A DNA stretch of 64,000 nucleotides, taken from assembly GCF_029436685.1 (NCBI RefSeq), contig NZ_JAROCY010000003.1, positions 186,001 to 250,000 of the forward strand. Reading direction: 5' to 3'. Below are positions 36,792-45,303 of this stretch, one piece after another. The stretch is from Novosphingobium cyanobacteriorum (lineage in GTDB: Bacteria > Pseudomonadota > Alphaproteobacteria > Sphingomonadales > Sphingomonadaceae). The notes beneath the pieces are model-generated. The model ran no database searches and was not told the origin of the DNA. It worked only from the letters and a program-made list of their open reading frames with translations. Each line of letters starts with the position of its first letter. Position 1 is the stretch's first letter. Position numbers and translations under genes: made by a program.

Positions 36792-37985
36792 CTACTTCTT
36801 CGACCAGCCCGGCGGCGGCGCCTTGTGCAGACGGGCTTCGGGGGTGATCGCGCGGATCTTGCGGGCGAAGCTGCGCAGGCAGACTTCGCTGCGGCCGATG
36901 GGGCCGGCGCCATAGGTGCCGCTGGCCATGCCCTGCTGCACACGCTCGATCAGCCAGGTGTCTTCCTTGTTGACCACGCGGTTGATGCGCCAGTTGGCAT
37001 AGCGGGCGAGTTTCATCTCGCGGCGCTCATCGGGCAAGGCATGGCCCATTTCCCGCAGCACGCAGGTGGTGGGGCCGGTGGGCAGCCACTGCATGAAATC
37101 GATCTGGTCGGCGTAGATGTCGAAGGCCATGTTGGGCCAGAGCTTGTAATAGAGCCAGCGCCGCTGCGCCGTGGGCGAGAGGTACGGAACCTGCGGCAGG
37201 TGCTTGATATAGAAGCTTTCCCAGAAGTTCGCGGTGGGGCCTTCGACGAGATCACCCTTCATCCGGTCTGCCCAGCCGTGGGCCGAGATCTCGTAGCTCT
37301 TCGCAAAGATGCGGGTGAGACCATCGTGCGAAACGGGAATGTGGAGGTTGTCGGAATAGTTGTCACCCACGTTCTTCCAGTTCACCGCGCGGTTGCGCAG
37401 GCGCACGTCGGAAATGCGGCGCATGTCCTCGAAGCGATAGGGGGCGACCTCCTCCTCGAACGGGGCCATCATCTCGGCGACCGAGGGGAAGCCCTTGTCC
37501 ACCAGCCGGACGAAGACGAAGCCGCGCCAGATCTCGATATCGACCTTGGCGAGGCCGTTGTCCTCGAGCCGGAGGGCGGGATAGTCGCTCTTCATCGGCA
37601 CGCCGGAAAGGCGGCCATCGGTTTCGAAAGCCCAGGCGTGATAGGGGCAGATCAGCTTTTTCGAGCAGCCCGACGGCCCTTCGACCAGCCGCATGGCGCG
37701 GTGGCGGCAGACGTTGGCGAAGGCGCGCACCTGCCGATCATCGCCGCGCACGACGATGACGCTCTCGCCGATGTAATCGAGCGTGCGCCAGTCGCCCGGA
37801 TTGGGCACATCGCTTTCATGACAGACGATCTGCCATGAGGGGCGGATGATCTCCTCGACCTCGCGCGCGTAGTATTCAGGATCGGTGTAGAGCCAGCCAG
37901 GCAGGCTCCAGTCCGCATCGGGATCGTGCTCGTCCGCAGCCTCGTAGGCGGCGATCTGTTCGAAGGCGTTGGAGAGGTCTGCCAT
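36792..37985 (-). CDS. Rieske non-heme iron oxygenase, alpha subunit
   Basis: This 397-residue protein has the 2Fe-2S site CRHR (Cys93, His95) and CPYH (Cys113, His116). The mononuclear iron region is NWKNVGDNYSDNLHIPVSH, with the bridging Asp and two His residues. The family is aromatic-ring hydroxylating or amine-demethylating oxygenases. The single-component alpha subunit resembles the choline/carnitine/stachydrine group more than two-subunit ring dioxygenases; no small subunit, ferredoxin or reductase is adjacent. A TetR regulator diverges from it, with a clear operator between. It probably opens breakdown of a small, perhaps methylated, compound. Confidence 0.9.
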   Translation of the reverse strand: MADLSNAFEQIAAYEAADEHDPDADWSLPGWLYTDPEYYAREVEEIIRPSWQIVCHESDVPNPGDWRTLDYIGESVIVVRGDDRQVRAFANVCRHRAMRLVEGPSGCSKKLICPYHAWAFETDGRLSGVPMKSDYPALRLEDNGLAKVDIEIWRGFVFVRLVDKGFPSVAEMMAPFEEEVAPYRFEDMRRISDVRLRNRAVNWKNVGDNYSDNLHIPVSHDGLTRIFAKSYEISAHGWADRMKGDLVEGPTANFWESFYIKHLPQVPYLSPTAQRRWLYYKLWPNMAFDIYADQIDFMQWLPTGPTTCVLREMGHALPDERREMKLARYANWRINRVVNKEDTWLIERVQQGMASGTYGAGPIGRSEVCLRSFARKIRAITPEARLHKAPPPGWSKK

Positions 37986-38010
37986 GGCGAATCCGGACTG
38001 CGCGATTGCT

Positions 38011-38030
38011 TGTTGAACGATCGTACAACA
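38011..38030. promoter_or_regulatory. TetR-type operator between the Rieske and TetR genes
   Basis: TGTTGAACGATCGTACAACA is a 20-bp near-palindrome (18 of 20) centred on CGATCG. It lies 26 bases upstream of the Rieske start and 12-18 bases upstream of the TetR start, the place expected for an autoregulating repressor. Confidence 0.7.
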
Positions 38031-38041
38031 GCTGGCAGGAT

Positions 38042-38677
38042 ATGCAAGTGAGCACCCTGCCCCCTACCCTTGGCCCTTCCTTTCGCCGCGCAGAACCCGA
38101 TGCGCGAAGGCTGAGCCTGATCGAGGCCTGCGCACGGGTGCTGGCCAAGGCGGGCGCGGCCGGGGCGAGTGTGCGTGCGATCGCGCAGGAAGCGGGCGTT
38201 TCGCCGGGATTGATCGGGCATTACTTCGGCGGGGTGGATGCCTTGGTGACCGAAACCTATGCCCACGTGGATGCGCAGGTGAGTGCGGCGCTGGATGCGG
38301 CGGTAGCGGCAGCGGGCGGCGATCCGTGCGCGCGGCTGGAGGCCTTCGTTACTGCGAGCTTTGCCCCGCCGATCGGCACCCGCGCGCTGCTGGCCACCTG
38401 GATCGCGTTCTGGAGCCTGGTGACCGCGCGGGGCGACATTGCGCGCCAGCACGATGAGCAATATGCCGGCTATCGCGCGCGGCTGGAGGCACTGCTGGCC
38501 GATTGCGGGGTGGCGGCCGATGCACTGCGGCTGGCGGCGATCTCCACGACCGCGCTGGTTGACGGCCTGTGGCTGGAACTGTGCCTGTCACCCGGATGCT
38601 TCACCGTGGCGGAAGCGGGCGCGATGGCCCGCCGCCACCTTGACGGAGTCATTTCGCCAGATCGGGCACCAGGCTGA
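38042..38677 (+). CDS. TetR-family repressor (BetI-like)
   Basis: The protein has 211 residues from ATG 38042; GTG 38048 has better spacing from AGGA and is an equally good start. The N-terminal helix-turn-helix reads LIEACARVLAKAGAAGASVRAIAQEAGVSPGLIGHYFGG, close to the BetI type. The C-terminal ligand domain includes ATWIAFWSLVTARGD, also BetI-like. It diverges from the Rieske oxygenase and should repress it through the operator at 38011-38030. A BetI relationship fits a quaternary-amine type substrate for the oxygenase, though no choline genes are present. Its 3' end overlaps the convergent peptidase gene by 29 bases. Confidence 0.88.
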   Translation: MQVSTLPPTLGPSFRRAEPDARRLSLIEACARVLAKAGAAGASVRAIAQEAGVSPGLIGHYFGGVDALVTETYAHVDAQVSAALDAAVAAAGGDPCARLEAFVTASFAPPIGTRALLATWIAFWSLVTARGDIARQHDEQYAGYRARLEALLADCGVAADALRLAAISTTALVDGLWLELCLSPGCFTVAEAGAMARRHLDGVISPDRAPG

Positions 38678-40064
38678 GATAATAGGTCAGGCCGGGGCGG
38701 ATGTTCGACAGGCGCACGCGTTCATTGAGGCCGTGGCTGAATTCCTCGTCATCACGGGTGAAGACGGGGCTGGCACCATAGCTGGGCACGCCGAGCGCGC
38801 GGAAATACATGGAGTCCGACGCGCCCGAGGACTGGCCGGGAATGACCACGACATCCTTGCCCCATGCGGCGCGGATCGCCTTGGTCGAGGCGGCGACGAA
38901 ATCGGGCCGCATCGGCGAGGCGCCGGTTTCAAGCGAGCCTTCGGACACATCAGTCATCTTCACTTCGGGCTGGCCGATGACCTTTTCCAGCTCGGCCATG
39001 ATCTCGGCCCGCTTGTGCCCCGGGAAGATGCGACAGTTGATGTTGGCGGTGGCGCGCTGCGGCAGGGCGTTGAGCGCGTGGCCAGCGTTGACCATGGTGG
39101 GCACGCAGGTAGTGCCGACTGCGCCGACATAGCTGGGGTTGGCGCGCAGGACGGCGAGAGCCGCAGCATCGTTGGGATTTGTGGCGAAGGCGCGCATGGC
39201 AGTGGCGGTGGCGGCATCGGGCGCGAAGGCGGCGGCCTGCTGGAAGAAGGCCTTGGTCAGAGCACTCTGTTCCGGCGCGAAGCGATAGGCGCCGACCTTT
39301 TCCAGTGCGGTAGCGAGTTGAACGATGGCGTTTGATGGGCGCGGGGCGGAGCTGTGGCCGCCGGGATTGGTCACCTCCAGCTTGAAATCGGCATAGGTTT
39401 TTTCGGCACCGCTCCAGCTCCAGGCAACCGGCTTGTTGGTGGCGCCATCGAACATGCCGCCGCCGCCATCCTCGTTGATCACCAGTTCGGCGTTCTTGAG
39501 CCGTTCGGCGACGATGCCGCTGGTCTTCATCGTGGTTTCCTCGTCACCCGAATACTCGAGTACGATGGTGCGCCGCGGCTTGAACCCCTGCTTGCGCAAT
39601 TCGACCAGCGAGGCGAGCGCGATGGCGCCCGACAGCTTCATGTCGGTGGCGCCACGGCCAAAGAGCACGCCGTCTTCCACCACCGGGCCGAAGGGATCGC
39701 GCTGCCAGTCGGCGCGCTTGGCCTCGACCACGTCCATGTGGCCGGACAGGACCAGCGGCTTGAGCGAGGGATCGCTTCCGGGCCAAGTGGCGATGAAATA
39801 GGCGGTATCGTCAACCGGCACGATTTCGATATCCGAAGCCTTCCACCCGCCGGCGAGCAGCGCATCGCGATAGAGGTTGGCGACATCGATCGTGCGGTTG
39901 CCCTCGCCCCGAACCGAGCGGATGGCGATGGACTTGATCGACAGGTCCAGCACCTGTTTTTCGGCCTCGGCCGAGGCGCCCTTTACAGGGGCGGCAGTTG
40001 CCGACGGGCCGAGCAGCGTGGCGGCGAGCGCGAACGGTGCGGCAAAACGGATCGAACGGGTCAT
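38649..40064 (-). CDS. Exported M20-family metallopeptidase
   Basis: The protein has 471 residues from ATG 40064 with a Sec signal peptide (FAAPFALAATLLGPSATAA). The M20 landmarks are LSGHMDVVEAKRADWQRDPF (first metal His and Asp), FGRGATDMKLSG (bridging Asp), and the catalytic Glu pair region EYSGDEETT, followed by the dimerisation domain with NPGGHSSAPRPSNA. It would hydrolyse peptides, dipeptides or N-acyl amino acids in the periplasm using two zinc ions. It stands alone, convergent with the TetR gene. The exact substrate is not predictable from sequence. Confidence 0.92.
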   Translation of the reverse strand: MTRSIRFAAPFALAATLLGPSATAAPVKGASAEAEKQVLDLSIKSIAIRSVRGEGNRTIDVANLYRDALLAGGWKASDIEIVPVDDTAYFIATWPGSDPSLKPLVLSGHMDVVEAKRADWQRDPFGPVVEDGVLFGRGATDMKLSGAIALASLVELRKQGFKPRRTIVLEYSGDEETTMKTSGIVAERLKNAELVINEDGGGGMFDGATNKPVAWSWSGAEKTYADFKLEVTNPGGHSSAPRPSNAIVQLATALEKVGAYRFAPEQSALTKAFFQQAAAFAPDAATATAMRAFATNPNDAAALAVLRANPSYVGAVGTTCVPTMVNAGHALNALPQRATANINCRIFPGHKRAEIMAELEKVIGQPEVKMTDVSEGSLETGASPMRPDFVAASTKAIRAAWGKDVVVIPGQSSGASDSMYFRALGVPSYGASPVFTRDDEEFSHGLNERVRLSNIRPGLTYYLSLVPDLAK

Positions 40065-40139
40065 GGTGGATTGCGACTCCCTTTGCGGCCGCAAGGTGGC
40101 GGGGCCGGAAAGGGTGCGCAACAGCTTTTGTCACAATGG

Positions 40140-40176
40140 GAAAGGCCCCGGCTGCGGGGTGCAGCCGGGGCCTTTC
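40140..40176. terminator. Perfect 16-bp stem-loop between peptidase and hydratase genes
   Basis: GAAAGGCCCCGGCTGC (40140-40155) pairs exactly with 40161-40176 around a 5-base loop. It sits 24 bases after the leftward hydratase stop, so it probably ends that transcript; no long T-run is present. Confidence 0.75.
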
Positions 40177-40200
40177 GGGAACGACGGAGCGGACCTTCGT

Positions 40201-41055
40201 TCAGCGCTTGATCTTGCTGGTGTCGAACGTGCCGAGACCAGGCTTGAAGCTCTTTTCGTCAAGGAACTGGCGAGTGGCTTCCTTGCGGGCTTCCACGCCA
40301 CCGAAGTTGTGCAGGGCTTCCTGCGCGCGGATCAGGTAATCCTCGGCGTTGTCATAGGTCATCTCGGTCATGCGGCGCACGGCCCACTTGGTGGCGCGCA
40401 GGGCATGGCCGTCCTTCTTGGCCAGCGCCTCGGCGATTTCGAGCACGCGGGCCTTGAGCCTGTCGGCGGGCACGGCCTCGGTCACCAGGCCCTGCTCCTC
40501 GGCCTGCTTGCCGGTGAGGTTTTCGCCCATCATGGCGTGGTACATCGCCTTGCGCAGCGGCATCAGGTCAGCCACCACCTTGGACGCGCCGCCGCCGGGG
40601 AGGATGCCCCAGTTGATCTCGGACAGGCCGAACTGCGCGTCGTCCGCCGCGATGGCGATGTCGCAGGCGAACAGCGGGCCATAACCGCCGCCGAAGCACC
40701 AGCCATTGACCATGGCGATGGTCGGCTTTTCATACCAACGCAGGCGTTCCCACCAGCTGTAGGCTTCACGCTGCGACTTGCGGATCATGCCAAGGCCCTG
40801 CGCCTCGGTTTCACGGAAGTATTCCTTGAGATCCATGCCGGCCGACCAGGCATCGCCTTCGCCAGTGAGCACGAGGACCTTCACATCGTCCCGGAATTCG
40901 AGATCGGCAATCACCTTGCCCATCTGGCGGTTAAGCTTGGGGCTCATACAATTGCGCTTCTCGGGGCGATTGAACTTCACCCAGGCGATGCCGTTTTCCA
41001 CGGTGAAGGCGACGGTATCCTCTTCGGCGCGTTCAATCTTCTGCTGGTCGGTCAT
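40201..41055 (-). CDS. ech: p-Hydroxycinnamoyl-CoA hydratase-lyase (feruloyl-CoA hydratase/lyase)
   Basis: This 284-residue crotonase-family protein starts behind AAGAGGA. Landmarks are the oxyanion-hole segments GDAWSAGMDLKEYF and NGWCFGGGYGPLFACDIA, with catalytic acid region GLSEINWGILPGGG. The pattern WWERLRWYEKPTIAMVNGWCFGG is specific for hydroxycinnamoyl-CoA hydratase-lyases. It converts feruloyl-CoA, caffeoyl-CoA or coumaroyl-CoA to vanillin, protocatechualdehyde or 4-hydroxybenzaldehyde plus acetyl-CoA. The next gene upstream (41094-42494) is an aldehyde dehydrogenase that would oxidise the aldehyde. A feruloyl-CoA synthetase is not in the window. Its product 4-hydroxybenzoate (after oxidation) is the substrate of the nearby PobA. 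Confidence 0.92.
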   Translation of the reverse strand: MTDQQKIERAEEDTVAFTVENGIAWVKFNRPEKRNCMSPKLNRQMGKVIADLEFRDDVKVLVLTGEGDAWSAGMDLKEYFRETEAQGLGMIRKSQREAYSWWERLRWYEKPTIAMVNGWCFGGGYGPLFACDIAIAADDAQFGLSEINWGILPGGGASKVVADLMPLRKAMYHAMMGENLTGKQAEEQGLVTEAVPADRLKARVLEIAEALAKKDGHALRATKWAVRRMTEMTYDNAEDYLIRAQEALHNFGGVEARKEATRQFLDEKSFKPGLGTFDTSKIKR

Positions 41056-41093
41056 GGTTGGAGTCCTCTTGGGAAATCAGATCGGTAGGTGAC

Positions 41094-42494
41094 TTAGATC
41101 GGGAAGTGGCCGGGCTGGGTTTCCATCGTAATCCAGCGCAGTTCGGTGAAGCTTTCGATGCCGGCCTTGCCACCAAAGCGTCCGTAGCCCGAAGCACCGA
41201 CGCCACCGAAGGGCATCTGCGCCTCGTCATGCACGGTGGGGCCGTTGACGTGACAGATGCCGGACTTGATCTGGCGAGCCACACGCAAGCCGCGGGCGGT
41301 GTCACGCGTGAAGACGGCAGCGGACAGACCGTATTCGGTGTCGTTGGCAAGTTCGATGGCATGCGCCTCGTCGCGCGCGCGGATTACGGCGACGACGGGG
41401 CCGAAGCTTTCATCGCGGAACAGCTTCATCCCCGGCGTTACGCCGTCAACAACATGTGCGGGCATCAGCACGTTATGGGTGGTATCGCCGCCGGTAAGCA
41501 GGGTGGCACCCTGTGCAACGGCATCATCGATCAGGCTCTGGCAGTGAGCCACCGTCCTGGCATCGACCACCGCGCCCAGCGGGGTGCTGCCTTCGCGCGG
41601 ATCGCCCACCGGCATTGCGGAGACCTTGGCCTTGAACCTGGTCGCGAAATCATCGGCCACGGAATCGACCACGATGATCCGCTCGGTGCTCATGCAGATC
41701 TGGCCCTGGTTCATGAAGGCGCCAAAGGCGGCTGCCTTCACCGCCTCATCAAGATCGGCGTCTTCAAGCACGATCAGCGGAGCCTTGCCGCCAAGCTCGA
41801 GCAGGCAGGGCTTGAGGTTCTGCGCCGCGCGGACCGCAATGATGCGGCCAACGGCGGTGGAGCCAGTGAAATTGATGCGCTTGACTTGCGGGGCGTCGAT
41901 CAAAGCACCAACCACCTCGGGTGCATCGGCGGGAGCGTTGGTGACAACATTGACCACGCCTTCGGGGAAGCCGGCCTCGGCAAAGGCTTCGATGATCAGC
42001 GCGTGGGTGCGCGGGCACTGTTCGCTGGCCTTGAGGATAACCGCGTTGCCACAGGCAAGCGGCACGGCGATGGCGCGCACGCCAAGAATGATCGGCGCAT
42101 TCCACGGCGCGATCCCGAGGATGACGCCAACCGGCTCGCGCAGTGCCATGGCAACGCAGCCTGGCTTGTCGGAGGGGATGACTTCACCGGAGATCTGCGT
42201 GGTCAGCGCAGCGGCTTCACGCACCATGCTGGCGGCGAGGCCAAGGTTGAACAGCGCCCAGCCCTTTGTCGCGCCGATCTCACCCATCATCGCCTCGACA
42301 AAGGCGTCGGCGCGGGATTCGAGCGCGGCAGCAGCTTTCATCAGCACGGCGCGGCGGGCGTTTGGCCCCAGCGCGGCCCAGGCGGGGAATGCGGCTGCTG
42401 CACGGGCAGCTACGGCGGGCATGTCGGCCGCCTGCATGGCGGGCGCACTGGACGCGACGGCGCCAGTCATCGGATTGATGCGTTCGAAGATCAT
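41094..42494 (-). CDS. vdh: Vanillin-type aromatic aldehyde dehydrogenase
   Basis: This 466-residue NAD-dependent aldehyde dehydrogenase has the catalytic Glu234 in LLELGGKAPL and Cys267 in NQGQICMSTERI. Landmarks PWNAPIILGVRAIAVPLACGN and the C-terminal HVNGPTVHDEAQMPFGGVGASG resemble vanillin and benzaldehyde dehydrogenases. It would oxidise vanillin to vanillate or 4-hydroxybenzaldehyde to 4-hydroxybenzoate. It lies 38 bases upstream of the hydratase-lyase in the same operon. The start follows GGGAG. Salicylaldehyde dehydrogenase is the main alternative, but the neighbour favours vanillin. Confidence 0.9.
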   Translation of the reverse strand: MIFERINPMTGAVASSAPAMQAADMPAVAARAAAAFPAWAALGPNARRAVLMKAAAALESRADAFVEAMMGEIGATKGWALFNLGLAASMVREAAALTTQISGEVIPSDKPGCVAMALREPVGVILGIAPWNAPIILGVRAIAVPLACGNAVILKASEQCPRTHALIIEAFAEAGFPEGVVNVVTNAPADAPEVVGALIDAPQVKRINFTGSTAVGRIIAVRAAQNLKPCLLELGGKAPLIVLEDADLDEAVKAAAFGAFMNQGQICMSTERIIVVDSVADDFATRFKAKVSAMPVGDPREGSTPLGAVVDARTVAHCQSLIDDAVAQGATLLTGGDTTHNVLMPAHVVDGVTPGMKLFRDESFGPVVAVIRARDEAHAIELANDTEYGLSAAVFTRDTARGLRVARQIKSGICHVNGPTVHDEAQMPFGGVGASGYGRFGGKAGIESFTELRWITMETQPGHFPI

Positions 42495-42540
42495 GCGACT
42501 CTCCCTTACTGTTATGGCTTATAGCAATTCAGGGCAGGCG

Positions 42541-42587
42541 ATGCAATCTGCATTCTCTCGCAGCCCGGATCGCGCAGGCCGATCCGG
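42541..42587. promoter_or_regulatory. Two inverted repeats upstream of the vanillin dehydrogenase operon
   Basis: ATGCA-ATC-TGCAT lies at 42541-42553, 46 bases upstream of the dehydrogenase start. CCGGATCG (42565-42572) and CGATCCGG (42580-42587) form a second perfect repeat with a 7-base spacer. Either may bind a repressor of this operon; related ferulate operons use a MarR-type repressor, which is not encoded here. Confidence 0.45.
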
Positions 42588-42691
42588 CTCGAAGTTGCAA
42601 GCCCCGCAAGAGGAACCATCGTTCGAATCTGCCGCCATTGCGGCCAAGCTGATGTAAAAACTGACGAAAGCCTTTTACTCCCGAGGCCGAC

Positions 42692-42860
42692 ATGCAAGCC
42701 GATCACAAATATGATCACCAGAGACTTGCGAAAACTGCAACCGTGATTTCCTCTTTCGCACTTGCAGGGAATCGGTTGGCGGGCCATGTGGAGCAGGCCT
42801 TTCAGGCATCCTCTCCCAAACTTTCAAAGGCCGCACGGCAACGTGCGGCCCTTTTTTTTT
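42692..42860 (+). ncRNA. Possible small transcript (sRNA or short non-stop mRNA)
   Basis: A strong intrinsic terminator ends at 42860, yet no gene on this strand precedes it: the upstream gene is transcribed leftward. A rightward transcript from about 42600-42690 to 42860 is therefore expected. An ATG at 42692 with GAGG upstream opens a frame that runs through the terminator hairpin without a stop, so a truncated message without stop codon would be made if it is translated. It may equally be a regulatory RNA. The 5' end is unknown; 42692 is only the ATG position. Confidence 0.35.
42829..42860 (+). terminator. Intrinsic terminator
   Basis: GGCCGCACG (42829-42837), tetraloop GCAA, and CGTGCGGCC (42842-42850) are followed by C and nine T residues (42852-42860). 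This is the best terminator in the window with no matching annotated gene. Confidence 0.88.
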
Positions 42861-43180
42861 GGCCTGCTCAGACGAGGTTTGCGCGCGGTGCGGGGAAGGT
42901 GCGGCGCAGCGTAGGCAGTGCGACTTCCGCCGCGATCAACAGATCATGTGGATGCCCGCCCGCCAAGGCGCGCACAGCGGCATGTCCGACGTTACAGAAC
43001 CCTTGCGGCTGAACGGCTTGCGGGTGTATTTTCAGGTGCGGCCTGCACCTGTGCAAGGCCGTCACCACGCGGCTGCCGCCCCACCCTGGAGAGCGGCATT
43101 CCCGCGGGCGCTGCAGCGCCGGACCTTTGCCACGTCGTTTCCCAATGGCAGGGTCCGGCGCTGCTTCGCGCCGATAGGGA
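42861..43180. other. Gap with no confident gene
   Basis: About 320 bases after the terminator. A leftward frame from about 43067 to 42868 could encode some 65 residues (ending ALPTLRRTFPAPRANLV), but it has no good ribosome site and is not called. GCAGCGCCGGACC (43113-43125) and its exact complement (43152-43164) form a 13-bp inverted repeat just after the amine oxidase stop and may act as its terminator. Confidence 0.5.
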
Positions 43181-44770
43181 TCAGGCGGCCGAGGCGCGCT
43201 GGTGCAGGCGGGTGATCGCGTCGATCGAGGAAAGCAGCGCGCCTTCCTGCCAGCAGCCGTAGTAGGAGCAGTGTTCGCCGGCGAGGACGATACGGCCCTC
43301 CATGGCGACGAGGTCCTGATAGTGCGCAGCGCGGCTCTCCTCGGTCCAGGTGGCGCAGCAGCCGAGGATCCACGGCATGCGGTTCCACGCCACCGAGGCG
43401 CCCGAGAGGAACTCCGCCTTGTATTCGGCCGGGTGGAACACCGAGCCTTGCTCAAGCGCGGCCTGGATGCGCTTTTCGGGCGTCATGCCCGCGAGCATGT
43501 AGGCCCCGACGCCGAAGGGATAGGCGCCGAGCAGGACCGCAGGACCATCGGAGAAGCAGCCCGCGCTGGGATAGGAGATCAGCGAGATCGCCTGGTCGGT
43601 GAACGAGATGCCGCCATAGATGGCATGGTCGGTCTCCCAGAAGCGGCGCTTCATTTCGAGCCCGATCTTGACCGAGTTGCCATAGGGCAGCGCGCGCACG
43701 GCGGCCTTCTTCTTGTCGGAAACCTGGAAATCGATCTGGTTGAGCACCGGCGCGGGAATGGTGCAGACCATCCAGTCGGCCTTGGTCTCACCAGTGGCGC
43801 CAGTCTTGGTGTCGGTCCACGCGGCGGTGACGCCCTTGTCGTCCTGCGCGATCTTCGTCACGCGGGTGTTGAAGCGGATCATCTTGCCGACGCGGGCCTG
43901 GAAGGCCTTGCCGATGTGATCCATGCCGCCCTTGGGCTGGAACATCGTGGTCTGCATCACGTGTTCGGCATAGAAGCCGAGCGTCTGCCAGATGCCGGAA
44001 TCGAGCGTTTCGCTGAGGCTGAAGGGATCGTTGGCGATTGGCGCGCCGTTGACGCCGCCGCCCGGCGGACGTTCCCAGCCACGCTGTTCGCCAAGCTTGT
44101 CGCTCTTGGTATACTTCATGTCCTTGTCGAGCACGCCCCAGTCGCGCATCGCTTCGAGCAGGCGGGCCTTGTCCTCCGCAGTCACGCTGGTGTCGAGCGC
44201 GCCGGTGTTGAGCGACTTGGCGAGAAGCTCGGAAACATGGCCCTTCCAGTCGACCATCAGGTCGCGATAGGGCTGCGGCTTGCCGCCGAAGGCCTTCTTG
44301 TGATGGACCAGCGCATTGTGGTTGATCTGCAGGAACGGTTCGAGCGTGACGCCCAGTTCCTTGCAGTAATGCAGCACGGTGCGGTGGTGGTAGGGGATGC
44401 GCCACGGCCCCGGATTGAGATAGTTGCCCGGAGCGAACGTGACTTTCTGGGTGGAGCCGAGTTCCGTGATCGTATCGCCACCGCGCACGGTGTAGTTGCG
44501 ACCACCGGCGCGACCCTGGAATTCCAGGATCTGCACCTTGTAGCCCGCCTTGGTCAGTTCATAGGCGGCGAGCATGCCGGCCAGCCCTGCGCCCAGCACC
44601 AGCACGGTGGCGCCCGGCTTTGCGCCCGAAAGCTTGGGCGGTCCCATGAACTGGCTGTCCTTTGCGTGGCCCAGCACGGTCATCGCCTGATAGAGGGCGG
44701 CAGCGCCGCCCGCCTTGCCGATCATGGTCAGGAGATCGCGGCGGGTGGGCGGCGTGAAATTGTCGAACAT
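43181..44770 (-). CDS. Tat-exported flavin amine oxidase/dehydrogenase
   Basis: This 529-residue protein starts with a twin-arginine signal (PTRRDLLTMIGKAGGAAALYQAM), so it is probably folded with FAD and exported to the periplasm. The FAD motif is VLVLGAGLAGMLAAYEL (residues 57-73), followed by LEFQGRAGGRNYTVRGGD. The C-terminal FAD-binding block is IVLAGEHCSYYGCWQEGALLSS. It belongs to the flavin monoamine oxidase family. The next gene upstream encodes a periplasmic cytochrome c, so electrons may go to that carrier rather than oxygen, as shown for NicA2 with its cytochrome. The four genes TBDR, TPR-sulfotransferase, cytochrome c and this enzyme are in one leftward run. The amine substrate is unknown. 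Confidence 0.88.
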   Translation of the reverse strand: MFDNFTPPTRRDLLTMIGKAGGAAALYQAMTVLGHAKDSQFMGPPKLSGAKPGATVLVLGAGLAGMLAAYELTKAGYKVQILEFQGRAGGRNYTVRGGDTITELGSTQKVTFAPGNYLNPGPWRIPYHHRTVLHYCKELGVTLEPFLQINHNALVHHKKAFGGKPQPYRDLMVDWKGHVSELLAKSLNTGALDTSVTAEDKARLLEAMRDWGVLDKDMKYTKSDKLGEQRGWERPPGGGVNGAPIANDPFSLSETLDSGIWQTLGFYAEHVMQTTMFQPKGGMDHIGKAFQARVGKMIRFNTRVTKIAQDDKGVTAAWTDTKTGATGETKADWMVCTIPAPVLNQIDFQVSDKKKAAVRALPYGNSVKIGLEMKRRFWETDHAIYGGISFTDQAISLISYPSAGCFSDGPAVLLGAYPFGVGAYMLAGMTPEKRIQAALEQGSVFHPAEYKAEFLSGASVAWNRMPWILGCCATWTEESRAAHYQDLVAMEGRIVLAGEHCSYYGCWQEGALLSSIDAITRLHQRASAA

Positions 44771-44826
44771 GGAAACCCCCTCGTGGTCGGGTCGGGAAGA
44801 AAGGAACGCGCGTAATCAGTGGCCCG

Positions 44827-45279
44827 TCAATGGCCGCAGGTGTTGCATTCGGGCACCGGCGGATTTGCGGTGCCAATGCGTTCGATGTCAGCCACGGTCA
44901 CCGGATCGTGGTAATCGTTGAAGTGGCCGCGGACGTAGGTGATGACCGACGCGATCTGCTGCTTGGTGAGCATGTCGGTAAACCACGGCATCCCGCCGCG
45001 CCCCTTCAGCAGGATGATGATCGCATAGTCCTTGTTGGCAAGGTTGGTGTTGCCGGCGAGCGCGGGAATGCGCGCGCCGTCCTCACCACCGCCCTTGGCG
45101 TCGGCCATGTGGCAGGCTTGGCAGATCTGCTCGTAAAGCTCCTTGCCCTCGTCAGCCGGGGCGACGACGCCGCCGGGACCGGGGCGGTCCTGTGCAAAGC
45201 CCGGAACGGCAAACATGGCCGCACCTGCGAGCGAGAGCGCGGAAACCGCCAGTGTTGCTACCCGAATTGCCTTGTTCAT
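44827..45279 (-). CDS. Periplasmic c-type cytochrome
   Basis: This 150-residue protein has a Sec signal peptide ending PGFAQ and one heme site CQACH (Cys53, Cys56, His57). The likely Met ligand is in GRGGMPWFTDML, followed by LTKQQIASVITYVRGHF, the closing helix of class I cytochromes c. The C-terminus ends PECNTCGH, an additional Cys pair that is not a standard heme site. It lies 56 bases upstream of the amine oxidase and 24 bases downstream of the sulfotransferase, so it is the probable electron acceptor of the amine oxidase. Confidence 0.92.
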   Translation of the reverse strand: MNKAIRVATLAVSALSLAGAAMFAVPGFAQDRPGPGGVVAPADEGKELYEQICQACHMADAKGGGEDGARIPALAGNTNLANKDYAIIILLKGRGGMPWFTDMLTKQQIASVITYVRGHFNDYHDPVTVADIERIGTANPPVPECNTCGH

Positions 45280-45303
45280 ATCGTACTCGTCGGTTTGAGG
45301 CCT

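Noticed and set aside
35748-37838. A 696-codon open frame on the + strand
   Set aside because: It is antisense to the Rieske and CrtI-like genes, both of which have clear catalytic motifs.
42868-43455. A leftward 195-codon frame
   Set aside because: Most of it is a shadow of the amine oxidase gene. The remaining 65 codons have no good start site, so it was only mentioned.
43202-44815. A 537-codon open frame on the + strand
   Set aside because: It is antisense to the flavin amine oxidase gene and shows no recognisable motif.
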